A stretch of 64,000 nucleotides of DNA, from the NCBI GenBank assembly GCA_028023455.1, contig JAQFVV010000027.1, positions 9,731,845 to 9,795,844 on the forward strand, written 5' to 3'. Shown here piece after piece: positions 54,309 through 64,000 of the stretch (position 1 is its first letter; each line of letters opens with the position of its first letter). Below the pieces are notes generated by a model. That model was not told the DNA's origin. It saw nothing but the letters and a program-made list of their open reading frames with translations, and ran no database searches. The position numbers were made by a program, and so were the translations under genes. The DNA is from Epiperipatus broadwayi (Eukaryota; Onychophora; Udeonychophora; Euonychophora; Peripatidae).

Positions 54309-55696
54309 AAATATATGTTCAGTATTAATATAAAAAAATAAAGTTTTTGAAAAGAAAAAGAATGATTTTTTAATGTGTTGATGTTATTGGAGAACATATA
54401 TATTTTAAAGAAAAAAATGATTGTATATTTGGTGTGTTACTATTATAAATCTTAGTTAAATGTTTCAATTGTATGGATTAAAGTAATCTAGATAACCTAA
54501 TTAACTCTTATTTATTTTTTTAAAAAACTTAGATTGTTTAATATTTGCTTGAATAGAATTGATAGTTTGACTCTTAAGAAGAGTCAATTTAGAGTTTGCC
54601 ATATTTGGAGTAAATGTAATAGAAAAAGTTATTTTATGCTGTATAAAATTGGTTATTTGACTGTGTTAAATTTTTTAACTGCTAATTTTTAAAATAGTTT
54701 AAAAGTACTACTTTATTAAATGTCAGTCTAAATAAGTGTTAAAATTAAAATGTTAAAGATATTAAATATAACAGACTGGGATAAGTGTCAATTTCCATTG
54801 GTTTAAAATATTAGTCAGTAACTAAATGATTTCATAATTTTAAAATAATAGCTATATTTAATGTACATGTGTGTGTGTGTGTGTGAGTATTTGGAGCATG
54901 CATGTGAAATATTGCATGTTAAAAAGATTTATTAAAAATAAATGTATTTTTTTAGAAAAAGATACATCAAATTAATTTCCAATAGTAAACGCTTTTAATT
55001 AGAATAAAGTAAATATAATGTAAATAGTGTATTTGAATAAAAGAATGTTTAATTTGAAAATAAATGAATAATTTTATCTGAGTTGAAAATAATAATTTAT
55101 TTAATAATTTTTATCAGAGTTAAAAAAATTAATTATGTGGTAATTAGTTGTCTAGATGTCACATGATTAAACCATCTGGACTTAAAAAATTAAAATTATG
55201 CTAGTATTTTATATATTATAGCAAAATGCTGGGATGGGATTGCTTTTTGGATACAGGAAATGCAGTGAAAAATCTTGATGTGTGGTTGTATAAAAGAAAC
55301 ACACACACACAATTATAAAGAAAATTTTAATCTAATTTTATTCATTTAATTTTTAACTTCATTTTAGTTTTTACTTAAATTGACTGGTTGTATTAAAAAA
55401 AATTTTATTTGTAAAAAGAATCAATTTTGAAAAGTTTATGTTCAATTTGTTGTTGTCCCCATGTTTGAATAAGTCATTTAGTTGTTCACTGCAGTATTAT
55501 TTCCTAAACTATATGTTTCAGCTGGCTTGTCAAACAATATACCTTATAAATATGTTTAAAAAACCTAGTAAATTTCAAAAGAAGCAACAGAAAACAGCAC
55601 ACAAGTCAATTTCGAACTTTTTAACTATCATAATTATCTATTCTTTTAATTAGTTATTAGTACTAATTAAAATCACGAAAGAAATTATTATTGTAG
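54309..55696. other. AT-rich intergenic stretch
   Basis: (GT)n at 54868-54885 and (AC)n at about 55300-55312. The 71-codon frame at 55438-55653 is unrecognised and low-complexity. Nothing else. Confidence 0.45.
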
Positions 55697-56409
55697 TGTT
55701 TTGTAAAATGGCAGACATGTTTGTGCACTCCAGAAAAAACTAGAATCTATTCATAAGGCTGTTTTTAGATCGCGCTCTGATAGCTGAGGAATTTAATTAG
55801 TGCATTGACGTAATGGCGATCGACAATTCCTAGAAATATTTGCTAATTACAAATGTTTCTAGATAAGAGACGTTACCTTATTGGTCAGTGCATTGATTGA
55901 TCGTTGCAGTTGTCAGAGAGCGATAAGAAGACTGGGTAACATCAAGCAGTGTAACAGAGAGAGCAGTCGCGCAGTAGCGAGTAGCAGACAGTATGGAGTG
56001 CATCTACAGTAGAGTTACTGTTCAATTCCAGTAGGAGATAGCTGACGGCAGTTGCAGTGCTTACTACGAAGAGTTCGTGTACAGCTACACTGGACTGGGG
56101 CTAAAGTAGGCCCATTGTGAACCGTTTTGTAGCAGCCAGCCTGAAAGAACATTGTGGGAATTGAACTTTAGCGAACTGTAGAAATAGATCGTTGCAGACC
56201 ATTCATTGGAGAGCAGTCAGTGCAGACCATTCGTTGGAGAGCATCCATGGCAGAGCATTCAATGCAGACCATTCGTTTGGAGAGCATCCATTGCAGAGAA
56301 TACAGAGAATATTCAGAGCATTCGTTGCAGACCATTCGTTGGAGAGCATACGCAGTTGAACAGTAGCGAACGTTATTTGCTGACCGCACAGTATGACTTG
56401 CAGTTATAA
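55697..56409 (+). mobile_element. Candidate solo LTR or promoter block
   Basis: About 700 bp clearly richer in G/C than its surroundings, with a CRE-like TTGACGTAA at 55804 and sharp edges. It starts near TGTTTTGTAAAATGG and ends ...CAGTTATAACA, then TTGGCACAGTCG, which could be a primer-binding site, so TG...CA borders are possible. No gag/pol follows and no second LTR was seen. A cellular promoter is the alternative. Confidence 0.35.
56186..56352 (+). repeat. Minisatellite, ~25-45 bp units
   Basis: GCAGACCATTCGTTGGAGAG recurs (56192, 56221, 56262, 56328) mixed with GAGCATCCATTGCAGAG variants. Units are spaced irregularly. Open frames on both strands here are by-products of the repeat. Confidence 0.8.
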
Positions 56410-56868
56410 CATTGGCACAGTCGTAAGTGCGGATATAACAATTATATTTATGCTAAATTAAACTATGAAAATAATGAACTGTTATCAGAGTATACATCAA
56501 ACTAGAATGAAAAATAAAGTTGTAAAAATCAATCTATTAAATATCTTAAAGGAAAAACTTTATTCAAATATTTTCATATTAAAATGGATAAACTAACATT
56601 AAATTAACATGGCTATTTGTCACAAGTTCAATTAGTTATCCATTCGAATAGCTTCAGATTGCTTTAAATATATTGCCTTATATTTAGAAAAAAAAAAGAA
56701 ATTTAAGTTTGCATCGTCATAATTAATATCACTAAAATGTCAACTCAATATATGAAACTTTATGAAAAACAAAAGATAATTCAAATTATCTTTTACCCAT
56801 TACTCCTTCAATTTTCATTGCTATTATAATATGTGTTATAAAATAAACTATGCTATTTCAATAATACA
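56410..56868. other. AT-rich spacer
   Basis: Nothing recognised. Confidence 0.4.
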
Positions 56869-56920
56869 GAGGCAAAACTCTCCAAACAGTGGTGCCATTC
56901 AGTGCAAGCATAGTCACCTA
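56869..56920 (-). repeat. Family A terminal fragment
   Basis: AGAGGCAAAACTCTCCAAAC and TGGTGCCATTCAGTGCAAGC, cut off at the LINE junction. Confidence 0.65.
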
Positions 56921-57573
56921 TTTTGTTTGTGTTGTATTTGAGTGAAATAGAAAGAGCAATAGAAAGATTAGGTAGAGGGATAGAGATACCGTTAATAGGT
57001 AGTAAGGGAGTGTATATTTTGTCAGGTCTTTTTTTTTGCGGATGATATATTTTTGTGTGCAGAAAAAAGAAAAGATATGGAAGTTATTCTGATGACATGT
57101 GCAAGGATGGGTAAAGAGATGGGGATTAATTTAGTGAAGAAAAATCAAATATAATGATGGTTAATACTGGGGAAAGAGAAGATGTAGAATTTTTATTGGG
57201 AGATATTAAGTTAAGTGTGGTGAATAGATATAGTTATTTGGGAATTATTTTAAGTAATCAGAAAAATTATTTGGATGAATGGGAGAAAAAATTGATAAAT
57301 GAAGCAAAGAAAAGAAAGGGATTGATAAAGAAATTAATAGTGTTTTCATACAAAAATATGATGTAGCTAGAAATATATGGAAGGGAGTTGCAGTAACAGG
57401 GTTAACATATGGTAATAATGCATTATGTGTTAGTAAAGGGATATTAAATTACTTAGAAAAAGTTCAAAGGGAAGTAGGAAGACAAGCATTGGATGCAGAT
57501 GGTAGGACAGCAAGGGAGGCAACTCAAGGAGAAATGGGATGGTCCATGAGAGATGCAAAAAGTAAAATGCTCA
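56921..57573 (+). mobile_element. Non-LTR retrotransposon fragment (second LINE family)
   Basis: Matches 12325-12960 closely: start at the VLYLSEIERAIERLGRGIEI-like block, FFADDIF (motif C, near 57030-57050), VNTGEREDVEFLLGDIKLSV (57154) and RYSYLGIILSNQKNYLDEWE. Both ends are truncated and frames are broken. The left end joins a family A fragment, as the copy at 11703 does. Confidence 0.85.
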
Positions 57574-57665
57574 TTATATAATACCTAATTTATTGTATGG
57601 AAGTGAGATTTATACATCCTATTGTGGCATTGCAAAGGTTTCATTTATATAAAAAAAACTTTAAT
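57574..57665 (+). pseudogene. RT C-terminal fragment of another LINE
   Basis: Frame reads IIPNLLYGSEIYTSYCG and LQRFHLYKK, the pattern LLYGSETWT...LERFH after the RT domain. Only about 30 codons survive. Confidence 0.45.
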
Positions 57666-57769
57666 AGTTTTAACAAGGCTGTAAACCTTAGCAATGAGCG
57701 TCTGAAAAAATCGTCACTAGGGACCTCTGTAGGTCTTTAAAACACATGCTTACGCTATGAAAACTTTAA

Positions 57770-57960
57770 TAAAATTACATCAAAATTATAAAACCAATTA
57801 ATATGTTTTTCATGTTGCTGGATGTGATAACTGTAGAATGCAATTTATGAAACAAATGGTAATAGTCTTCTTAAGAAAGTATTTTAGAATGAATATGAGT
57901 GATTTTGTAAAGAGATGGACTATATTTATGATATAATGATTACATCAAAGGTATTCTCAA
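57770..57960 (+). pseudogene. Possible GIY-YIG/PLE remnant
   Basis: Frame reads HVAGCDNCRMQFMKQMVIVF, reminiscent of C-x2-C-x2-Q-Y-V-G-Q-T in PLE-type endonucleases with the glycine lost. Too short for a firm call. Confidence 0.3.
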
Positions 57961-58429
57961 AAAGCACAATGTAAAATTGCTTGTGTTGGGAAAACATATC
58001 GAAAATAATATATAATGAAAAGACGATTATACAATGTGTCATATTTTTTCGCAAAAAAAAAAAATTCTGCAGGAGAAATTAAATATGTCATTGCAAACTC
58101 CCCCCCCCCCAACTTTGGTACCACCATGTGATGTACTTGGATATATTTATGTTTCAAGGATTGGGGTGTACTCTCTCTATTTCGTCATACTCATTTGTAA
58201 ATAGCTGCTAATAGATGCTTATATTCTCTTCAGCCACTTATAAATGAATATGACCTTTCTAATTTAACAGAAAAAAAGTGAAAGCTGCTCTAAAAATGAG
58301 TTTTATGATGATTTTACAAACCAAACCATGAACCACAAATGCATTCCCATATAGAACTTGCTGGTCCATTTTTTCTATTTGATATTTAGCGACGCTATTT
58401 TTTTGATCAGCAGAAAACTTTTCTCTCTG
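57961..58429. other. Spacer with homopolymers
   Basis: Poly(A) near 58055 and a run of ten C at about 58100. The antisense 66-codon frame is unrecognised. Confidence 0.4.
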
Positions 58430-59080
58430 ACGATCTAATTATTGCTCTCTAATTTATTCCATTCTCAACCATATTCCCCCATTGGAAACAATCAATATTG
58501 TGTCCCTTAAGAATGTCTTTGAAATAATCCTTAAAAACTCTCCCATTACAACTTCATCAATAAAACTAACTTTTATAGAATCCTGAATTATTCATTCGTT
58601 TTATATGTCCAATCAAATAAATATATAATTTTAATCTAGTAGGCTCTACAATATCATATCCAGAAAATTGAAAGGAATACTGATTGCCTTTATTATCTTG
58701 CCATTGTATTTTTAGAATTTTATGAAGCATTCTTGAATGAAACTTCTCTAATTGGTTTATATGATGTCAATTGGATGTCCAGGTCTCATTTCCATACAAT
58801 AAATTCAACAAAATAACTGCTTTAGACATTGCAAACTTGGTTATAAAAGTTATTTCCCTGTGATAAACTATTCTATCTTTTAATTTGTTAAAAATAGGAA
58901 CAGTAGGGGGAATCTATGTTATCTCAATATCAAAATCCATCTTTCTACTTATAAAATTACCAAAGTATTTAAAATTGATTTACATTTTCAAAATGATAAT
59001 CATCCAAACTAAACGTTTCAAATGATTTTTCTTCCGTCATTGCTTGATAAAGAACTGCATTGTTTTTGAATATTAATTAT
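58430..59080 (-). pseudogene. Non-LTR RT C-terminal region, third LINE family
   Basis: The minus strand reads QFKYFGNFISRKMDFDIEIT (about 58985), AVILLNLLYGNETWTSN (about 58820), INQLEKFHSRMLHKILKIQW and QDNKGNQYSF (about 58750-58690), then LYIYLIGHIKRM. Pattern F-x-Y-L-G...LLYGxETWT...HIxQLExFHxRxLxxILxIxWQDxxxN is characteristic of a widespread endonuclease-RT family. Stops interrupt it; no 5' part is seen. Confidence 0.75.
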
Positions 59081-59269
59081 TGAACCAGTATATAAATACA
59101 TAAAAATAAAAGAACTTTATTGTTCCACATAATATAATTAAAACACCATTTTAACTTCCTTTCTTCCTATTCATTTATTGTAACTTATGTTTAAATTTAT
59201 TTTTAATTATGCTCATTGAAAAAGCAGTCCATTCCATGTCCCTTTGAATAGATTCATTGGTTGTGATGC

Positions 59270-59880
59270 AATGATGCACTATCGATTCTCCTTTCACGGA
59301 GTCAGAAATCTTTCAGCCGCTATGTCCAGAGACACCTGTAAACAACTTTAACTTTCCTTTCCATTACCCACCCTAAAATTTTCCCATATTCTTTTCTATC
59401 CTGCCCCATCCCATTTTCCACAACATTATCTTTGTACATTCTATATCTAAATTCCCCTTACTTTTTCCAAATCCAGCATAAAAAACAAGAACCTATTTTC
59501 TGTATAATAACTTTGTTTATACTTATTCTCCCACAACTTCATTATTTGTACCCTTTCTGCTTGTAAAATTTTACATCCAATTAACAGATACCTAATATTT
59601 TCCATGCCTTCCTTACACAACTTGCAGAGTAAATCATTCACATTTCTCCAATTATGTGTATATTCCCTTGTTGATAATGATTCTGTTCGAGCCTTAAACA
59701 ATAAATTGCTTTCCTTGCTATTATCATAAATTAACCCACATCCAATATTCTGTTTAGTTCTATATACATTTAAACTTTTTTTTTACTCTCCATGTTAGTT
59801 CTCCATTTTTCCAACTCCCTATTTTTATTGATGCATCTATTCTTCTATTCTATTCCTTGTAACTATAACACCCAATAATT
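59270..59880 (-). mobile_element. Non-LTR retrotransposon 3' part (second LINE family)
   Basis: Frame 59701-59447 reads FKARTESLSTREYTHNWRNV, NDLLCKLCKEGMENIRYLLI and LWENKYKQSYYTENRFLFFM. The C-x2-C...C zinc-knuckle region and 3' sequence match 13310-13690. Its 3' end is around 59270 (TATCGATTCTCCTTTCACGG). Confidence 0.8.
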
Positions 59881-59924
59881 CTCCTAAAACAATCATCTCA
59901 TAATGAGGATGATGATGAGATGAG

Positions 59925-60075
59925 ATGCACTATGCCTTCTCTTTTTTTGAAGCCAAGAATCTCTCAGCTACTATTCCCAGAGAAACCTGTTAGCCATTTT
60001 ACCTTCCCTTTCCATTCCCCGCCCTAAGTTTTTCTCTTATTCTTCTCTATCCTGCTTCATCCCATTTCCACATTT
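59925..60075 (-). mobile_element. Second LINE family, 3' end fragment
   Basis: Repeats the 3' terminal sequence of 59270-59420 (GATGCACTATGCCTTCTC... GAATCTCTCAGCTACTAT... CCATTCCCCGCCCTAAG). Adjacent to the previous copy, preceded by a GAGGATGATGATGAGATGAG run. Confidence 0.7.
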
Positions 60076-60466
60076 GTCAATTCCATGGCCTTTATATTGA
60101 AGCAGTCAGATCTGAGTTCGATCCTAGCTTCATAACATCTAGCCATAAGCCCACTTCAAACCCTAATACTAACCTTAAATTTCCGATGCAATAGGGCTTT
60201 ATACGGTCAATCCACGCTAGTTTTCTTAAAGAAAAACTATTATATAAATGTGTGTTAAAATTAACTAGTTTAAGGTTTAAATTGATCAATTCTATTAATA
60301 AATTCATGATAAAATTATTCATGAATTTATATATATTATAACTGCGTGGATTGTGAGTATATATTTATAAATATTTAAACATATATAATCGTTCTAAAGT
60401 TTCATTGCATCGGGAATGTTTATTTTACTTTTAAATAATCTGTTCAAATTTTAGTGACTAAAAGCT
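60076..60466. other. Spacer
   Basis: An antisense frame at 60322-60092 is unrecognised. AT-rich with no other feature. Confidence 0.4.
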
Positions 60467-60661
60467 ACATTCTTTCGATAAGCTTTCAGATTTTCCCTTT
60501 CCAAAAACAATGGGTAAAGTTTTATTAATTAGAAAAAAAAGATAATTATTTAAAATGTAAGGATTTCCTAATTAAAATCATTTTTCTGATTTTAAAAATT
60601 CATTTTCTAATTAGAGAATGAATTCAAGTTAATGAGTTTGAAAGCCTTATCGAAGGAATGT
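60467..60661. mobile_element. Short element with ~25-bp terminal inverted repeats
   Basis: TACATTCTTTCGATAAGCTT (60467) and its counterpart AAGCCTTATCGAAGGAATGT (60641) bracket ~195 bp of AT-rich sequence that also has a weaker internal inversion. MITE-like; no TSD recognised. Confidence 0.6.
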
Positions 60662-60689
60662 ATCTAAAAACAACTAGAAAATTTTGTAA

Positions 60690-61150
60690 CATTGATAATG
60701 AAAGAAGCGCTAGCTTGAAGGCATCAGAGAACAGTATAAATAGCCCAGAAAAGTTTGAAGAAGGGAGAAGCCATCTTTGTTTTAGAGAAGTGCCATTAAA
60801 CTCTGTGCGTTTTAAAAATTATGAATTTAAATAGTGTTTCTATCATGGTGAGGGGCTAAATGTCAGGAATCTGGCTACTGTGCCTGAAGTCCCCTGAAAA
60901 TCTTCAATGAAGTTGCTAAACCTTTTTCCAGACCAATCATGCTGCCAAAATCATGAAAAATCAATCAAAATGCTGTTCAAGTAATTGACAAAATGCACGC
61001 CTATGTTTTACCAACTCAAACATGTAAACTAAGGAACCAGCCCCAGAAGAAATGGTAATATAATTCCATAATGAACCGTAACTTTCTGGCCAGTTTCCGA
61101 ACTTTACTTTACACTCCCTTTAAAAGCTCTTCTCATTTATTAATGTAATG
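60690..61150 (+). promoter_or_regulatory. Promoter-like block with TATA box
   Basis: TATAAATA at 60735-60742 in a GC-richer context (AACAGTATAAATAGCCCAG), followed by ~350 bp that is less AT-rich but has no sustained frame. Could be a solo LTR or an upstream promoter. No borders or downstream gene identified. Confidence 0.3.
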
Positions 61151-61325
61151 ATCTGTATAAAACTTACTTTGAATTATGCTATTTTAAATTATATTGTAAT
61201 TCTAAATCTCTAGTTTTTAGATTTAACATTCCTTTTTTTTTATGATGGCGGTTCATTTATTGTTATATATATATTTATTGAGTAATTTATTTATGTCATT
61301 TGTTTTTTAATTAAATGCCAATAAT

Positions 61326-61451
61326 CCTTCGACTCGATGAGCTCCTTTGTTCCATCCGCCTTATGCAAATAATATAATATTAATTCTGATAGTAATTCTC
61401 GCCCATTAGAACTAGATTTATACCGTTCTATCAATCATCGAGTCGAAAGAA
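61326..61451. repeat. Short terminal inverted repeat pair
   Basis: CCTTCGACTCGATGAG at about 61326 and ATCATCGAGTCGAAAG at about 61434 are reverse complements (13 perfect bases) enclosing ~95 bp. Possible small MITE. Confidence 0.5.
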
Positions 61452-62619
61452 ATTACTAAATGTTTGCTATTTTTATAATTGGCTAATAATAAATTATTAG
61501 CTTCATCTCTAACCTATGTCCCCGGCTCCTTTATCTAATTTATAAATGTTTATATATCCATATTTATGATCTTAAAATGTTTTTGCAAAAGGGTCGATAA
61601 AGGAATCAAATAAATATATTCTAATTCAAATTTCTGTTACTTTCTATTAAGATTCAGGAAGGGCACAATGTTTGGGGCATAATTAATATAATTTTATAAA
61701 TGCTTTAAAATAATTTTAGTTAAAAGCTCGTTTGACTTTAATTAATTTGATCAAGATATCACGTAGAGCATTCTATAATAAATTGGGTTTTATAATTCAA
61801 ACGGTGACTATCAAGTCATCATCTTCGAACATTGCTGACATAGGGCAATCTTCCGCTCCGTAGGCTTGTCGGTGGTGATATTACTGTTATTTTAAATTAT
61901 AGAGGAAGAAAGCACTTCCTCCCCCACTTATATTATATTTGGAACACCAAAGGTTCGCAGCTATGACTCGGCCTGGCTTTCCCCGTGTTCCACATCTCCT
62001 TAAAGGGCAGTAAGACTTGTGAAAAACAAGCCACCATACTACTTAAATCACCGACAGGTTATTATCTTTCATGTTCATTTTATAGCTCAGAATTCATCAG
62101 CACCGTTACCTCTCTGTTCCTGTAAAGCCCGCTCTTATGCTCGTAATTCATGACGAAGTGATTTCATTAAAGTCGAATAAATTCTCAGTTATCTCAAATT
62201 AAATAAGTTTTCTAATAAAGGTTAAAGTTATGCCCTAAAATACGTATCTTGCTCTTCATGAATGGATTTGCGAATGTGAAAATAAATCTTAACATTTTTT
62301 CGTATAAAATTAAAATAATAATTTCCTTTACAACTGAATACCTTTATCTGCCTTTATTTTCTGGTTGGGGGCTAGACATATAGACTTCCATAATATTGCG
62401 TAATAGTGTTGGCATATAATAGGGACTTCCAGTCTTATTGTAAATATAAACTCTGTTTAAGGACTAGAAGCAATATATATAGTCATCATTGAAAAGTTGA
62501 ACAAAACTATTACTATTATTATTAAACAATTTATAAACACACTTGGTTTCTTAAGTCCTTTATTCAATAATTATTTTAATGTTAATGCGCTGTCTGTCAG
62601 TTCAGGGGTCTCTAATCAT
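61452..62619. other. Intergenic, possible PLE-end motif
   Basis: On the minus strand, 61840-61797 reads CGAAGATGATGACTTGATAG, TCACCGTTTGAAT, similar in layout to PLE terminal stem-loops (GACT/AGTC). Bases 61800-62170 are less AT-rich but without a defensible frame. Confidence 0.35.
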
Positions 62620-63780
62620 CACCAACCATTGAGCTAGTTCCTTGGCACATAGCACTGTGCCGTCGATTTAGATCATCCACTGATCTGAGCTGGTGAGTTG
62701 GGTTTGAATTCAGTTCGGTTCGACTGAGTTTGGATCCGACTTGCAGTTTAGGTGGTGGAGGTTTATCGACTGGTACAATATCTAAATCCCTCTTATCTTT
62801 TTCCAAACCCAGCATAAAAACCAATAACCCACTTTCTGTATAATCACTTTGTTTATTCTCCCACAACTTCGTATTTGTATCCTTTATGCTTGCAAACATT
62901 TATATTCAATGAATAGATGCCTATTATTTTCCATGCCTTCCTTACACAACTTGCAGACTAAATCATCCACATTTTCCCATTTATGTGTATATTCCCTTGT
63001 TGCTAAAGATTCTGTTTGAGCCTTAAATAGTAAACTAATTTCCTTGCTTTATCATAAATTAACTTGCACTCAATATTCTGCTTACTTCTAGATATATTTA
63101 AATTCTTTTTACTCTCCATACTAGTTCTCCATCTCCCTATTCTTCATTAATATGTCTATTTTTCTATCCCATACCCCACCACTATTACACTCAATAATTC
63201 TCCTAACACAATAATCCCACCTTTTATATAAGTATACTGACATAAATTTCCTTATCCAAATCTTCTACATACTGTACTACCTGTCTCACCCATCCTGTTG
63301 CTTACAACTTTTCTCATAACCCAATTAAATACTATTTTGGCTATTCTCTTATTATCCCTAAACTGCAATCTACAAAACATTTTCATTTTGCTTTTGCATC
63401 TCTCATATAAAAGCTTGACCATCCCATTTCTTCTTGAATTGCTTCCTTTGCTGTCCACACATCTGCATCTAATGCATATCTTCCTACTTCTCTTTGTACT
63501 TTTTCTAAGTTATCTAATACCCCTACCATATGTTAACCCTGCTACTGCCACTCTCTTCCATACAATTCTAGCTACAACATACTTATTAGATGAAACACTG
63601 TTAATTTCTTTATCAATCCCTTTCTTTTCTTTGTTTCATTTATAAATTTTTTCTCCCATTCATCCAAACAATTTCTCTTATTACTTAAGACGATTCCCAA
63701 ATAGTTATACCTATTTACCGCACTTAACTTTATATTCTCCCCCAGAAAATTCTTTGTCTTTGTCTTTTGTCTGCTTTAGC
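62620..63780 (-). mobile_element. Non-LTR retrotransposon (second LINE family), RT end to zinc knuckle
   Basis: Antisense of 12600-13560. The minus strand carries the YLGIVLSNKRNCLDEWE-like block near 63690, GMVKLLYERCKSKMKMFCRL at 63420-63360, NKRIAKIVFNWVM, the knuckle LVCKLCKEGMENNRHLFIEY near 62970-62900, and KLWENKQSDYTESGLLVFML at 62870. Broken by many frameshifts, with its 3' end replaced near 62760 by unrelated GC-richer sequence (62620-62760). Confidence 0.8.
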
Positions 63781-63916
63781 GACAACTAGTGGGGAAAAAG
63801 AACACTACCTAACAACATGCGATATTTGGTTAAATTGTTCTTTAAATTGTGTATTAACTGACCAATTGAAAATAATCATAAAAATAAAAAATCTAAGATA
63901 AAACTTACGTAATAAC

Positions 63917-63998
63917 AAGAATCCACCCCATGGACAATCCAGTGGGAGGGCAGCCACTAATACAGCAGCAAGGAGAATGGAGGGTCATATTCTAAAAA
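63917..63998 (-). CDS. Possible exon at the right edge
   Basis: Minus strand: GC-richer block ending in a good donor (GTTATTAC then GTAAGTTT, junction at 63917/63916). If it begins at the ATG near 63994 it reads MTLHSPCCCISGCPPTGLSM then GWILVIT. Alternatively CCTTGCTGCTGTATTAG is an acceptor and a 48-nt exon starts at about 63964. A hydrophobic alternative frame (LLAAVLVAALPLDCPWGGFL) is open only downstream of a TGA. The phase cannot be fixed from this window, and the family is unknown. Confidence 0.3.
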
Positions 63999-64000
63999 TA

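Noticed and set aside
56168-56409. Overlapping open frames on both strands with repeated peptides
   Set aside because: By-products of the minisatellite; the peptides simply repeat the unit.
62080-62110. Antisense CTGATGAATTC as hammerhead core
   Set aside because: Downstream sequence cannot form stem II or stem III.
63298-63645. 115-codon plus-strand open frame
   Set aside because: Antisense of the LINE relic at 62620-63780.
63940-64000. Plus-strand reading (MDNPVGGQPLIQQQGEW...)
   Set aside because: No pyrimidine tract or acceptor upstream on the plus strand, whereas the minus strand has a consensus donor; left as an alternative only.

Overview
The window is AT-rich (by eye about 70%) eukaryotic DNA with no bacterial gene organisation. 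Intergenic sequence dominates: decayed non-LTR retrotransposons, Penelope-like elements (PLEs), short foldback elements, tRNA-derived SINEs and a dispersed repeat of a few hundred bases. Two convincing coding exons and a few doubtful ones point to large, intron-rich genes. The PLEs, the (GAT)n-tailed LINEs, the SINEs and the gene density fit an invertebrate animal. A mollusc such as a cephalopod is my best guess, but nothing in the window proves the phylum.

The most notable content is a set of hammerhead-ribozyme-like motifs inside the dispersed repeats. In one orientation many copies carry CUGAUGA (or CUGACGA), a short stem II, GAAA, a self-complementary stem III ending in C, then a 3' stem I strand that pairs across a small internal loop with the sequence before CUGAUGA. 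Family A (unit about 400-430 bp) has scattered copies at about 5.9-8.2, 11.5, 16.5-20.0, 23.3 and 56.9 kb, plus a tandem array at 43.04-45.81 kb with one ribozyme per unit. Family B (36.05-36.51 and 41.50-41.88 kb) is a foldback version with a different but still pairing stem II (GUGC/GCAC) and stem III (ACC/GGU). A third variant sits at 24.46 kb (stem III ACUGAUCAGU), and a PLE-terminus-type motif lies at 22.09 kb. Stem III changes while pairing is kept, as expected of retrozyme-like elements.

Layout. 0-4.7 kb: three decayed minus-strand non-LTR retrotransposons, one with a piece of endonuclease domain. 5.9-9.7 kb: ribozyme repeats and a mariner relic. 10.7-11.5 kb: a PLE-like direct/inverted repeat element with a candidate target-site duplication (TSD). 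11.7-13.7 kb: the longest LINE relic (reverse transcriptase to zinc knuckle). 13.7-14.3 kb: decayed PLE. 15.3-20.0 kb: hairpin element, SINE tails and ribozyme repeats, many head to head. 20.1-24.6 kb: reverse transcriptase relic, SINE with TSD, hammerhead, G-free LINE end. 26.9-27.4 kb: inverted PLE pair. 28-34 kb: LINE tails and plain intergenic DNA. 35.3-36.8 kb: minus-strand exon(s) of a single-pass membrane protein whose tail resembles the cation-dependent mannose-6-phosphate receptor. 38.6-42 kb: LINE, tandem repeats, SINEs, foldback repeat. 43-45.8 kb: ribozyme array. 46.9-48.2 kb: near-perfect PLE palindrome. 48.5-48.7 kb: promoter-like sequence and a first coding exon on the plus strand. 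51.0-54.3 kb: nested palindromes. 55.7-56.4 kb: less AT-rich, LTR-like block with a minisatellite. 56.9-63.8 kb: LINE fragments. 63.9-64.0 kb: possible minus-strand exon.

No complete protein-coding gene, tRNA gene, rRNA gene or CRISPR array was found. Nearly every longer open frame is a transposon fragment or its antisense shadow.
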